Made by a program: the position numbers and the translations under genes. The notes beneath the pieces are model-generated. The model ran no database searches, had not been told where the DNA came from, and saw only the letters and a list, made by a program, of their open reading frames with translations. From assembly GCA_022605425.2 (NCBI GenBank), contig CM061246.1:558001-622000 (forward strand): a stretch of 64,000 nt of DNA, written 5' to 3'. Source of the stretch: Hamiltosporidium tvaerminnensis (lineage: Eukaryota > Microsporidia > Dubosqiidae). This document shows positions 41,153-53,613 of this stretch, one piece after another (position 1 is the stretch's first letter; the number at the start of each line of letters is the position of its first letter).

Positions 41153-42088
41153 GTGAGTAGGAAACATCTTGGGTACTGCAAAACCCATACACTAGGGAGA
41201 AAAAAGTCTGTCAGAATTTGCACGGAATCGTATGGTAATCTTAGATTACTTACGCTAAATGTAAATTCCTTTGGATCAAAACGAGAGGAGGTTCTAATGC
41301 TAACCGGTAAACTCCACCCAGACATTTTATGTCTCCAAGAGACATTACGCTACACAGGGAGTTCTCGGAACGTTATTCCGGGATACGAGGTGATTGAAAG
41401 CTTTGCAAACAAGGAGGAAAAAGATGGTAGAGGACTGGTTTTAGCTGTGCGTTGTAAGTTAGATCTTACGCTATCGTCAGTTGAAGTACATCCTAACTTC
41501 TTGGCTGGCAGTGTTTGTGGCAAAAAAGCGTCTGGTGGCTGGTTTAAATTGCTTGTTGTTAACGTGTACATTCCTCCGAAATGTTCACTATACGGCAACA
41601 GAGCGGAAACGCTCGAAGCTCTAGGATCTTTTCTTGTTAGCGAAAACAAGAAAAACGGTTTGGATGATATTCTAGTCATAGGCGATTGGAATATGACTCC
41701 AGAAGAGGCTGCTAGGTTCCTGGCTGTCAACAACCTCTATTGCACGAATAAATGGTTATTCGAAGCACCGCGAGCTACACGTGCAGCAGCACTCGGTGCC
41801 AATAGATGCATTGACTACTGCCTGTTTCTGAAAAGAGAGTGGGCGGAGGTAGTTAAAGTGCACAGGAAATGGGATATATCGGATCACCTTCCTGTAACTG
41901 TTGACGTTAGGGTGGATACGCTCACACGAGCTGTACGCAAGAAAAAGCTCTTCTTACGCAAGTTTGTTGAGCGGTCACTTGCCGAAAAGCTTATAAGCTG
42001 TCCGACCTGGAACAGTTTCGGTCACACCCCTAATCATAAGATTATGTGGCAAAAACTGTTAAAGAAGAGAAAAAAGCTAGGTCTTTAA
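41153..42088 (+). pseudogene. Broken LINE ORF2, endonuclease part, copy 2
   Basis: An in-frame TAA replaces CAA just before 41153. The frame then runs through the whole APE endonuclease (LNVNSFGSK, CLQETLRY, IGDWNMTPEEA, SDHLPVTVDV) before shifting near 42030. The catalytic residues are unchanged. Confidence 0.88.
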
Positions 42089-42456
42089 GGTACTTTTTCA
42101 GATGAAATAGTTTTTTTTGCCTCGGAAGCTTAAAAAAACTATTGACGATAGACGGAGAGTTGCTTTCGAAATGAAAACTGGCCGAGCTTATCCGAATGCC
42201 TAAGCTGACCTCAAACGAAAGTGCGAGGAAATGAAGCGTCTATATAGGCGGCAGCTGAGAATAAAGTGGGCACGAAAAGGTATTGTGGCGGCAACAAACC
42301 GCTGCATGAGAGACGTGTGGCAGTGGACCAGGAGGTCTGCTGGAATGCCCAAATTCTCGGCTGCCAATCGCACGGTTTGGATGAAAAAGGCCAAATTGCT
42401 TCGGATGAGCAGACAGTGTTGCAGGTCTGGTACACATCCATCGTTCCTTAGCAACA

Positions 42457-43314
42457 ATGAATCATGAGTTACAGAGCAAAGACACTCAATCCGAGTGTCT
42501 TATCGAGGATAACAACGCTCATTATAATGATCTGATTGCTTGGCAAGAGGTTATTTCAGCGCTGCACGAGTCAGCAAACAACAAAGCATGTGGTTTAGAT
42601 GAGGTACCAGTAGAAGCGTACAAAGCTCTACTAATGGATACTCATGGCGTAAGTCTGATGGCACAGCACATTTCACATGTGCTGAACGAGGCCTGGACAA
42701 ATAGAATACCTGACAGCTGGAGAGTGTCAGTCATAGTACCGGTACCGAAGAAAGGTGATTTACGAAAGCCTGGAAACTACCGTGGAATTTGTCTGATAAA
42801 CAATCTTCTTAAACTGCTGTGTAAGGTTGTGGAACGCCGAATGCGTTTGTATGCTGAGAATAATAGCCTCTTGTGCCGGGAACAAGCTGGTTTTCGTACT
42901 CGAGAGGAATGTGTTGCTCAGGTGGCAACTCTTTTAGAAATTCAAAGGAGAAGATTTATTCGAGGTAGAGAGACTCTTTGCCTATTTATCGATTTTGAAA
43001 AGGCTTACGATAGAGTTCCTCATGATCTAATCCTTTTGAAACTAAAAGAGCAAGGCTTTTCTGGAAAACTCCTAAGATTCCTTAAAGATCTGTACACTGA
43101 TCTACAGGTTGGTGTCAAAGTAGGCGATAAAACAACGAGCCTATTCCCATATAATATCGGTCTCCGCCAAGGCTGTCCGCTATCACCTCTGTTATTCGAT
43201 CTCTATATCGATGACATCTTTAGAGGTGTTAATGGTATAGTATGCGAGGGTCTTAATTATAGGTTTCCGGGTCTGTTGTTTGCCGATGACATGTCCTGTT
43301 CGTTGAATTTGTGA
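42457..43314 (+). pseudogene. Broken LINE ORF2, reverse-transcriptase part, copy 2
   Basis: 285 codons covering the RT fingers and palm (GNYRGICLINNLLKLLCKV, FIDFEKAYDRVPHDL, GLRQGCPLSPLLFDLYIDD, LLFADD). Just after the FADD catalytic box a deletion shifts the frame and the protein ends. The sequence is otherwise almost the same as copy 1, so decay is recent. Confidence 0.88.
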
Positions 43315-44420
43315 CTGCCGTACAACTCAGTACGGATAAAGTGATGAGGTGGTGTGAGACCTGAGGAATGCGTATTAATATAGATAAGTGTGGGTTGTTA
43401 CTTCCCCCGGTTCTTACAGTTAACGTAATGATAGGTAAATCAGCAGTCCTGTTTGTCAAACCTAAAAATACCTAGGCATTGTGTTGGCCCGCACGTTTTC
43501 TCTAAAAGAATTGATTCTTGGGAGAAAAAAGGCTGTGTTTCCGGTCCGGAAAAATGCCATGCCATTCCTCGGTAGGTCAGAGTTCCGCTTTACTTTAAAG
43601 TTCTGATCATAAAGCATGCATTATACCAATCGTAATGCATGGGAGCGAATTGTGGGGAATGAGCAAGGTCAGAATAGTAATTGTAGTTTGCGGCGTTACA
43701 CGTTCTTTGGCAGCAGCTTTTATATGTCGAGAGAATTTTGCTGCCTTGGCAGCATTCAGAGAGTGTGACATCCAGCCTTTATATGAAAAAGCAGCTATGT
43801 CACGTGTAAGAGGCTTCTTGAAATGACAAGAAAGCAGAACGATCATACGGGACTTGCTAAATGGTAAGTTTACAGCGAGAAAGAGAACGTGAGTTACTCA
43901 AACCCGAATCTGGATGAAAGCTTATACTGGAAGTCTTTTATCGGGTTTGAGTAACAAAAGTAGTGGCCTTCTAATCAAAGAGGATATTGTTAAAAGGCAA
44001 GGCCGAGCTGATAAGTCAGTTATAAGTGGCTTACGTAGGCTTTTTGGTCTTAATAGTGGGTATAAGTGGATCTACGCAGAACTAAATAACAGGGTGTTAG
44101 CTAGCAGTATTAAGATGCTGCGTAATTTAGAATAGGACTGGTGAAATTTAGTCCGAAACTGGAAGCTTTAAGAAGATTACCGAATAAGTATAGGGAACGC
44201 TGTCCATGTTGCGAGGAACCAGGCTGAGAAATTTAAGCCATTTAGTGTTTGTGTTAAGAGCGCAAGTGGAGCGATGGATGTTCAAAGATCAGATTACAAG
44301 AAAAATTGTAACATGTTTAAAATCTTCTGATACTGTAGGGAATTCAAGGCATCAAGATACTCTTGGAAGGGAAATGGCAAGCTGCCGCAGTTCTAAACAA
44401 CGAATTGTCATACCTGACCT

Positions 44421-46112
44421 GAAGATCATCAATCGGTCAATATACCAAATAGAAAATAAGTATAAAATTGAAAGGTTTGATATCATTTATATCACATAAA
44501 AATAATATTTTTATTCTATATTTAAAAACAAAAAAGAGGGGTATGCCATCATGAATAAAATTAATCAAGACGATTATTTTACTTATAAAAACACTTCTTT
44601 ACTCAATATCATTGGAACAGTGAGCAGGAAGACGATCTCCTTGTTGGAGATGTACTTCAAACTTAGCTGCCTTCCCGAAAATTACGGCAAAAGGCTAATA
44701 TTTATTGTATCACAACAAAATGTTATTTGTTTTTCAAACATTCCAAGGTCTTTCAAAATTAATTAAATTTTCTAAAATTTATAAAATATAGAAACAAATT
44801 AAAACAAAAGAAGAAGTTGCGAGAATTACATGAAGAAATTAATCGACGTTTAACCACAATAAAAGTATAAATGACAAAAATTACAAAACTTAACTAGCTT
44901 TTACTTTTACATTTTCTAGAAAAAATTTTTTTATTCGAAATATTCTTAGCAAGAATGCAATCTCTTTAATCAGGACGTACTTCAAATTTAGCTTTCCATT
45001 ATAAAAATAAAGTTTTATAATTTTATGTTTTGCAAATTTTACAGGATTGTATGGAAAAAATAAAAAATCCGGGACTTTCTAAAACATTTTTCGATTGAAA
45101 AAATACTTGGTACTTATAGATCATACACGGATTTTTTGTTTTGAAAAGAATAACAGATTTTAAGCATTATAAAACAGAATTGAACATCCTTTGTTTTTAG
45201 AATTGTATCAATGAATTTAAGCAAAATATAGAAGCATACAAATAATATGAATTATGAGTAAAGGAAAATAAGACGAATTGTGAAATAAAAAAACGAGTGA
45301 CTTAAACAGTACCTATAGAGGTTCGTTCCGAGGGTTTATCGACATCTTTAGGAATTAAAATACTTTGCCGAAGTCATTTATAGGTTAATATCGAGCTAAT
45401 TTGAAAAAAAATTAATAGATCCACACATGAGCAGTAAATTAATATTCCAATCAGAGAAATCTAAGAAATCATTTGAGCAATACAACTCAGTTAACACCGA
45501 ATGTGTCGCTAGACAGCTAGCTAAGTTTTCTGTGAAAAAGTAAATGTTTTAATCTCAAAACACCATTCATTTTATACTGCTCCCTTTATTTTATATAATT
45601 ACTAAAACTAAAATTTTATCTTTAAAAACGTATGGACTCGGTTAAAAAAATTATAAACATTTATAATATAAAATAAAATCGAATAAATTTTTAGTTTCCG
45701 CGAATCTGTGCCTTTTAGTTGTATTTTTATAATATTTCTGTTGTTTCAAAATAAATTGAATAACTGTTTTTTATGGTATTCTTGGATGAAAGGATTTGCG
45801 AAAAGTTCCAGTATTATACATAAAATAAAATATCTTAAGCCTGATGTCATAAATTTCTATTGCATTACATTTTTTTGTTCCATTATGTATTGCAGCTTAT
45901 AATTTTATAATGCAAAAATATAATATTATAGGATTTTATAACATCTTTGTAATAACTTATTAGAATTATTTCTAAATAAACGTGCTAAAGAACCGAAAAG
46001 CGCACTAGACAGAAAACACAATCGTTTGTATTATATAATTAACCAATTTTCTAGAAAAACCAGATGAAATAATCATAAGGATGATTTTCATATTTCTATA
46101 AAAGTCATTAGA
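44421..46112. other. AT-rich region with faint repeat relics
   Basis: About 1.7 kb without an intact gene. Two related stretches of about 55 bp lie at 44625-44685 and 44945-45000 (GATGTACTTCAAACTTAGCT and GACGTACTTCAAATTTAGCT), so something was duplicated here and decayed. A 71-codon ATG frame (44551-44766) covers the first, but shows no recognised domain. Confidence 0.5.
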
Positions 46113-46322
46113 ATGATAATCGGAACAGACTATGAGAATGGTTACATTGCCACCATAAGGAAAATTGCTTTAATAAACAAAAACTACTATGGAATGCACC
46201 CAGCGGCTGTAAAAGATTATGTAAATATATGTGGTAGGTGCGGAAATTTTCTCTTAAATAAATTTAAAGTACCAATTCGCATCCTATACATTTTTCTTAT
46301 AATTATGAAAACGTTAGATTAA
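46113..46322 (+). pseudogene. Fragment of an integrase-type H2C2 zinc-binding domain
   Basis: 70 codons from ATG. The peptide INKNYYGMHPAAVKDYVNIC followed by GRCGN resembles the end of the integrase zinc domain (tyrosine-rich turn, a VxxYVxxC core and the CxxC pair). The upstream histidines and the catalytic core are missing, so it is a relic of an integrase-coding element. It is not part of the TIR element at 51544, whose sequence here is different (YYWIPKAYIREYI). Confidence 0.45.
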
Positions 46323-47819
46323 AGTGATTTTAACTCTATCACTAGAACTCTACGAAATTCGTTTGACTGATCTTGTCACGATGAAACATATATTTAATCG
46401 ATTTTAATGTATTGCATAACTTACTATGTTAATAGTAAAAAACATGCGAAAACAAACAGATTTAAATAAAGAGTATAAAAGAATAGGATAATCAAATTTA
46501 AATTTTTATCAGTTAAACATCTTATTTCTATAATTTCTTGATTTTTTCTTATTTTTTTACGTTAAGATTTTAATTTTATAATTTTTTTTGTTCGTTAACA
46601 TCTTATTTCTATAATTTTTTTACTTATGATATAAAATTTCTATACTTCGCTAATCCGTTACCAGCCAAATTTCCTAAAATACTCTTTACTGCCAAACAAA
46701 CGCATTAATACATTCATTTCAAATTAATCTCATCTTAATTAGCACGCAGAACATTTCTGCGTTTCTTTACCATCAGTTAATGGTAAGCAAAATAAATGAG
46801 GCGGAATGACGGAGGAATGCATTTTCAAATACGACAGTAAATGACAAAATTATATGCAAAAATGTATTTTGCTCTAAAAAATAGACACTTGAAATATGTT
46901 TAACAATTTTAGGATCTCTCTCAAAAACTTTCATGTGTAGTAAAACAAAATTAACATTTCTGAAAGATGATCTAATTACAACTGTATTGTAACAGCTGTT
47001 GTCTGTCTTCTTATTTTAATAAATATTATAACATTACCTTTCGGGTAAACGACATGTGTTAATGAAAAGTTTCAACACAGCGAATATCTTCAATTTACAA
47101 AGCAATAAACAATGGCTTAAGTACATATGTAGATCTATTAAGTTATAGAAAATTTTATTTTAGCCAAAAAAAACCATTGCTAAAAGGCTTGGAATGTTAA
47201 CTTAGAGCTAACTCAAAGAACGATTTTAAATTTTAAATTTAAAATTCTGAATGTGATTAAAAGGTTATAAACGATCTCATCTTAAAAATTTCAACTTTTT
47301 TTGATGTTAATATTATCTCAGAAGTTTATCAAACAGCATAGTTGTAATAAATTTTTCAATTAATAATTACAAACGAACGATGTTTTAGAAAACAAGAAAA
47401 ATATTATAAAAGCTAAGCGTTTTATTTTAATGTTCTTTTAAAGAATTACTAAAAAAATGGCTTTATAAAGAAAAGCTAATATTTCGTATTAATTTCTGTG
47501 AATATTCAAATTATTTCAATAATTAGTAAATTAATAGATTTTAGTGCCAGTCTGAGATTTTAATTTATGAATCTACAATTTTTTTATTTTTATATTTCTA
47601 CAGTAATTAAATGTGAGGTTTAAAACAGAAATTTTTATTTTTTATTTTCATGGATTGTTCAATATAATAAACGATTTTAAAAAGTCATTATTGTTCTATT
47701 GCAGAAATATTTTTATTAGAAGCTTTATTGATTCCTTGGGTTCTTTGCATCATATTCGAAATATTCTTTTTAATATAAATTTTATTTAATAATTATAACA
47801 TGAATATAAGTGGAGGGAG
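46323..47819. other. AT-rich region with a pair of perfect hairpins
   Basis: About 1.5 kb with no recognisable gene. The only structure that stands out is the double hairpin at 46744-46786. Confidence 0.55.
46744..46786. other. Two adjacent perfect stem-loops
   Basis: ACGCAGAA-CAT-TTCTGCGT (8-bp stem) is followed four bases later by TTACCAT-CAGTTA-ATGGTAA (7-bp stem). Two perfect hairpins side by side in unstructured AT-rich DNA may mark a small RNA or a MITE end. No known RNA family was recognised. Confidence 0.4.
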
Positions 47820-48345
47820 GATAACCACATAAAAAACTTTCTGCTTGGCAATGAGTGTGTGAAACTGGTGTGAGATCATTGTTTGGATTTTTAGTGGGAA
47901 TAAAACCACACTACATCTTCGGTTGCTCCATGGGAGTTTGTATGAGGAGGAGAGGTCTAAGAAATGGAGAAACTTTTTCCACAAATTTATTTGTAGTTTT
48001 TTACGTAACCAGATTGCAGACCGCAGCTGAACAGGTAGGTAATTGCCATGTAAAAGCATGGAAACCTAGCCTTGCTCACTCGGGTTAGAAGACTTAGCGC
48101 CTGGGAGATATAAAATAAAAAACCATTTAAAGCCGGGAGAGCTAAGTAGCAGGTTATACCTGTTGGTATGACATTGCACTGTCTAGGTGGACCCCATGTA
48201 AATCTCTGAAATATATCTTAGCTAGAAGTTTATTGGGTTCAGAAAGTGTAGAGTAAGTGGGAATGCTGCATAGTCTTGGGGGAGCCCAGGGGGGGCTTCG
48301 GCCTTCGATCACCTCCATGCAACGGACATTAACGAACTCCGGCAA
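47820..48345 (-). repeat. Dispersed repeat family, copy B (ends in low-complexity sequence)
   Basis: Matches 7148-7675 in the same orientation at roughly 85-90 per cent by eye, including the hairpin at 48037-48067. The minus-strand frame (48154-48345) reads STLSEPNKLLAKIYFRDLHG, as in copy A. Another minus frame (47793-48059) covers the rest. The match breaks off at about 48341 in a C-run leading into abnormal homopolymers, so the true right end is unknown. Confidence 0.75.
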
Positions 48346-48442
48346 CCCCCCCCCCTTTTTTTTAAGTTATAAACACATTAAAAAAAAAAGGGTGGGGGGA
48401 AAAAGGAGGGGAGGGGAAAAAAGGGGGGGGTGGGGAAAAAAT

Positions 48443-48495
<53 letters not shown>

Positions 48496-48496
48496 A

Positions 48497-48548
<52 letters not shown>
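48341..48548. repeat. Homopolymer tract, probable assembly or sequencing artefact
   Basis: A run of C, then T, mixed G/A runs and finally about 100 A with a single C and T interrupting. Nothing else in the window looks like this. It starts exactly where copy B of the dispersed repeat stops matching copy A. Confidence 0.8.
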
Positions 48549-48550
<2 letters not shown>

Positions 48551-51539
48551 ACATGAATATAGACAACATTAGCGTTATTTTATTGTTATTTGTAACGAAT
48601 TTAAGAATAATAGATTTTTCCTATCTTACAACATTCAAGGAACTTAAATGATACCCGTGCTAATACTGGAGCATAATATATTTAGTTATGTTTGATTAAA
48701 AGAACTTTGAAGCTTTGGGATATGTCTTTTATATTTTTCTTTCCTTTCTTTTAATACTATTATATTTCAAGTTTAGATAAAAATTAATCCTTGGATCGAG
48801 ATGATATGAAATATTCTATTTAGAATCAATAAAGAATCATTATTTTATTTTTATAATGAAGATTCAATATCAAGTTTTGAAATCCCCTTTATTCTGTAAC
48901 TAGTAATATCTTTAAAATAATTATAACAAAATTTCGGTTATTTTCCTATATCTTCTCGAAGTTAGCTTATAAATATTCTTATCTTCTTTAAATTTCAAAT
49001 GTAAATCAAAAAGAATTTGATTAAAATATATAGATGAAAATGTTAAAACAATCAAAAAAAAATAACGAAATTTATTGAATATATGTAAAGGTTTGGGGTA
49101 TATATTTTTTTAAATAAAATTTTCGTGAATTTTCATTGTATGGAACGCAGATTTAAAATTATAGACATATTTTAAAAATTAATATTACATGATCTGAGTA
49201 ATGTATTTAATTAAATAGGTGCTCAAAAGTTTTTTTTAACAAACAAAATAAAAAAGTTAGAAGTAATACATTAGTTCTAGATTGCTGTTTAAAAATCTAT
49301 TTTTGTTTATATAATGAACATAGACACGTTAACGTTTTATGGGTATATAATCCAAGAAAAGTGATAACGGAAATCATCTTATAACATTTTTTTAAAAAAT
49401 TCGAATTACTTTTTTTAAAAATTATATATAAATCAAAAAAGCATAATTCCAAGCTAGAAATTGATTATTCCATGAAATTGGCTGTAATCCAAATGAAAAT
49501 GAATAGCCATGACTCGCACTAAACCAAGATATCATGTACGAACTGTATAAAATGTTGACTGGATTTAAATGTTTTTCTTATATGTAATTTATTCGAATTC
49601 AGAAAAAGAAAGGGTATATTTGGAAGTGCTTTAATCTTATTCTGTGAGAAAAATGCCGATAGTATATGTATGATGATTCGTTTTATAATGTGTAATAAGC
49701 ATCGGCGCATATATTTTTAATTTTAATTTCTTGAGTTTTATTTGTAACTATAAAACGAATCTTTATAAATATCATATAGGTGTATCAATTAGAAAAAGGG
49801 TGGAGCAAGGATAAAGATTGCTTCTTTGACGAAACAAATTTCTAGAAAAATATTACAAAATTAAAGCGCTATTAATTTTTTTTCTTTTAAATTAACGAAT
49901 TCATTTTTTAAAAAAGGTTTAAAACTAGTCTTTTCACTCCATCATTTCAATCAAAAAGCTATTTATACCCAATCTAATTAACAACGCGTCGAAAAATATA
50001 AATTAACCATAAATTAAAATAGTTACATGTATGGTTCGCCGGGAAGCCAATGAGCCATAAAAACATGTTATTTTTTTGTTTCCACATAAATTAGTTAAAA
50101 AATCTAGCTTTTTTCGTGTAGAAGAATGCTTCAAATAAATAATAAAATATATTTAAGCAATAAAACAAACTACGAAAAATCTTAAAAACTAGTCTATCGT
50201 GAAAATATCTGGTAAAACAACTTTCTAAAACTTAAAATATTTTATGCGAAGTTCCAATGACCCGTAACTACCTTAAAGTTGCTAGTTTTGTCCATGTTTG
50301 CAATACTACAAATATGAATAAAAAATATTATATCGATCATCAATTAAAAAAATATCGGAGATTTGCACCTATTTCTCTGTATCTACTGAGAAAAATCATG
50401 TGGTTTTAAAATTGTTCACGGTGTTTTAGGCAAGTTTGAAAGCACAAGATGCATGTTTGGAAAGATTGCCAATACCACACCCAATTTAGTTTCATTCATA
50501 ATAAAAAAACATTTGCATATGAAAAACCAATGATAATGTATAAAATGTGGTCTGGTATCATAAATACGGTTAGTAGTTGTATTTTTATTCTGCAAAGAAA
50601 AATAAATGGCCTTGAAACCGAAGCTTTTTAGAGCATTATCTATAAAAATAATCAAATACTTACCGACTGCATTAGAATATTGTAATTGTGTAAATTTTCT
50701 TTTAAAAAAGAATTTTATAGCTTCAATATTATTTGAAATCCATATTAATAATTATTTAATAGGAAAATCTGAAAATCTCCTTTAAAACTGTAAGAGTCAA
50801 AGAAAGTAATATAAATAAATAAAGCTGCTTCTCTTTTTATCTAGTAAAAAAAACTCTATTTCAATAAATTTCGTGTATTATGAAAATGAAGAGCGTATTC
50901 TCCTTATGATATGCAAATATATCTTCTATTATGTGCAAGAAAATTTAAAAAAGAACATTAATATATTTTTAAACACTTCAAAAAAAATAACGGGAAGAAA
51001 TTCCAACATACAAATTTTTGAACAATTATTTTTTTACAAAGAATGAGCTTTTATCAGAATTTCTTTGAATTTTAAAAAGCCATCAAATCTTTCTTTCGAA
51101 TTCAAAGATTTACCAACTGATTTTTTAGTTTTTAAAATCTCGTTATTTACTTAAAAGACATTTCTGTGGTTATATGCTACTCTATTTCTGGAAATACGCA
51201 GAGTTGGTATGGTTTTTTAGAGAAATTTGTATTCCATAAATATAGTTATTGTTCATAGCTAATCTTTCTCATGAAACATCTAAAAACCAAAACATAATCG
51301 AGAATGCAGATAGAAATATAATAGAAGCATCAAAATATCTAGTAAAAACCAGACACCTATTTGCGATATAAAAATAACACAGAGTAGTTAAAAAAAAATA
51401 TCTGGGAATCGCATGAGTAATTTATTTAGTTATTTCTTTTGATACTTGAAATTAATAGAATATTTCTTTTTTCATCTATATTCTGTCTTAATGATTTAGA
51501 CAACTGGCTTGTACTTCTAGTTTAGAACTTGGTTGAAGA
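48549..51539. other. AT-rich region without recognisable genes
   Basis: About 3 kb. Short ORFs occur (49519-49710, 50416-50655) but without motifs; their composition follows the surrounding DNA. A somewhat less AT-rich patch lies at 50440-50640. Nothing else seen. Confidence 0.6.
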
Positions 51540-51543
51540 TTTA
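51540..51543 (+). repeat. 4-bp target-site duplication TTTA, left copy
   Basis: TTTA directly precedes the left TIR, and the same four bases follow the right TIR at 53669-53672. A 4-bp duplication is usual for integrase-type (Ginger-like) insertions. TTTA is a common word here, so it supports but does not prove the ends. Confidence 0.65.
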
Positions 51544-51598
51544 TGTCACAGGCCAATAAACCCCCCCCATGTCCAATAGAACCCCGTTATTTCCTATA
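51544..51598 (+). repeat. Left terminal inverted repeat
   Basis: 55 bp starting TGTCACAGGCCAATAAAC, paired with 53614-53668. Weaker similarity continues inward (CCCTTTATTTTTT on the left, AAAAAATAAAGGG on the right). Confidence 0.88.
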
Positions 51599-51861
51599 TA
51601 CCCCCCTTTATTTTTTAATGATTTATAGAACCCCGTTATTTTCATATATTTTATCTAAGGGCCATATATTTAAAAAAAGGAAGTGATTTTTTCCCTAAAT
51701 TTAATAGGGGTCTCTGTAAAAAATGCTTATATAGTTTTCAACTTGAATTTCCCGCGAAAAAAAATATTTTAAGTTTCGCCAGAATAAAAATAAAAACTTT
51801 AATGATAATACTTAAATAATAAAAAATGTCTATAATAATTGCAAAGTAAATTAAATTAAAC

Positions 51862-53215
51862 TCATTTTATTACGCCACTGAAAACTGTTCTTGTGTCTTC
51901 ATCATTGTTTTTTACTTCAATCATGTTGTTCATCAAAATAGCGGTAACTGTAAAAACCGAATTATCCTAAAAAGAGTCAAAAGGCGCTCTTTTGGTTTAT
52001 GTATTCATATCGAAGTCTTTTTTTATCAAAACTTGATCTCCAATAGACAAATCTCTCTTGTGTCTATTTGAATTGTTGTTTCTAGAATTCTTTCTCTATA
52101 ATTCTTAAAATGCTTAGCAATATCCGAACGAATTTTACTATTGATTTCAAGATAATCAGCTATTATAGTGGTTGTGGTGGTTACTGTTTCAGTAAATTCT
52201 TCATGTATTCCGAGGCGATTTCCAGGATCTATTGTGTATCCGCTGCATTTTCTTCGACTAAAATCATATCAGGATCTATATCAATAGCAGGCACTATCAT
52301 ACTGGCTTCGTTTTCAACTATTATGCTTCTAGGAAGTGGATTGTTAAAACCTGGTTGTCCGAAGAAAAGCATAAATGGATATTTGTTTGTTGCACCATGT
52401 ATTGTTCTATTATATACACAAACAACAATATTAAGATGTTTCATCCACCTTCTTCCGCCTGTTTCATGCAATTTCTTCGCTAGCCATCTTTTTATAGTTT
52501 GATTTACACGTTCCACTTGACCTTGCGCCTTTGGATTGCGTGGTCTTCCATGTATAATTTTGATGTTAAGTTCTGTTAAAAGGCTTCAAGTAGTGCATTT
52601 TTAAACTCTCGACCGTTATCGGATTGTATTACCACCAGGACACCGAAATTGTTAAATAAAAATTATAATGAATCTCTTACTAATTCCGAAGTTTTATTAA
52701 TCAGCTTAAAGCTCCAGAGATTTTTTGTGTATGTGTCGATTACATTGAGAATCCTGCTATATTGATCATTTTGATCACTGTATCTCCTTGGATCTACACA
52801 ATTCATCATAAATAGATCCTGTTTTTTTGTAATATGATTTATATATATTGGCTGAATTGTTTTTAGAGAATTGAATTGACTAATTCTTCACAGTCTCTTA
52901 TATACTCTCTTATGTATGCCTTGGGAATCCAATAGTATTTTTCTACAAACAAAGCCATCATTTTATTTAATCCAATCTGTGCAACAGAATGCTCTATTCG
53001 AATAATTTGTTTAATCAAGACAGTTTCAAATCTAAAAACGGCTCTTATTACATGATCGCTCCTTTTAAAACAAATATCATCTCCGAGCAAAGTAAAATGT
53101 TATGTCTCAACAATTCTTTTCTTCTTTAAAATAATCGCTGGATACTGATTGATTTTAAATATGCTGTTAGAATTTCTTTTTCTTTCGTATTTTTACAACT
53201 TACAATCTTTGGCAT
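51862..53215 (-). pseudogene. Decayed integrase of the TIR element
   Basis: Minus strand, about 400 codons when read across frame breaks. ATG at 53215 (MPKIVSCKNTKEKE), then a zinc domain (RIEHSVAQIGLNK to YYWIPKAYIREYIRDCEE) in which one His and the last Cys are changed. The rve core has its catalytic residues in place: D at 52794 (NCVDPRRYSDQN), D at 52620 (QSDNGREFKN) and E at 52513 (GQVERVNQTIKRWL). The D-E spacing is 35 once one extra base is discounted. A C-terminal part with GDQVLIKKDFDMN follows. At least four frameshifts and stops make it non-functional. It would have cut and joined the element's ends. Confidence 0.85.
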
Positions 53216-53613
53216 TTTGGTTACATTATGTTTTTATATATAAACCGAATACTTAGAAAAAAAACAAATAAGCTGAAAGCATTAAATAAATTTATATACA
53301 GTGTTATGTTGTTGAGTGTCTGTATCGAGTTTTACAACGAGCTTTTGCTTTACAAATACTAACAAATGCAAAAAACCGAAAAAAGCAAAAAAAGAACTGA
53401 AAAGAAAAATATAAATTTTATTGGATATTTTATTCATAATTAACACATCCTATTTGTTTATACAAAAGAAATGTTAAAAAAGGATGGATAAGAAATATTG
53501 AAAGGAAACTAAAATAAGAAGGTTTATCGAATAAAGGAAATAAATGGGTTATAAGGATATATAAATCAAAAGGCTACATCAAAAAATAAAGGGTGTTATC
53601 AAGATTAAAGATG

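Larger units (their letters stand above)
39272..44420 (+). mobile_element. Non-LTR retrotransposon, copy 2, degraded and 3'-truncated
   Basis: Homology to copy 1 starts at the same ATG (CCATGGGCAAAAGAAAAATA). ORF1 is broken early by a shift and again by TAA at 40539-40541. The readable ORF1 part is 39648-40541. ORF2 pieces are 41153-42088 (endonuclease, still with the GDWNMTP and SDHLPV motifs) and 42457-43314 (reverse transcriptase, with CLFIDFEKAYDRV and LLFADD, then a frame break). Several more stops lie in the C-terminal part. Homology fades at about 44400, before the structured 3' UTR, so neither tail nor target-site duplication is visible. It is inactive. Confidence 0.93.

Noticed and set aside
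45290-45420. Integrase C-terminal relic on the minus strand (ILIPKDVDKPSE)
   Set aside because: Only a faint likeness to the GDQVLIKKDFD motif over a dozen residues; not enough to call.
48378-48651. Poly-Phe and poly-Lys ORFs on both strands
   Set aside because: Produced by the homopolymer block; not genes.
52110-52502. 130-codon plus-strand ORF
   Set aside because: Antisense shadow of the decayed integrase, whose DD35E motifs are on the minus strand.
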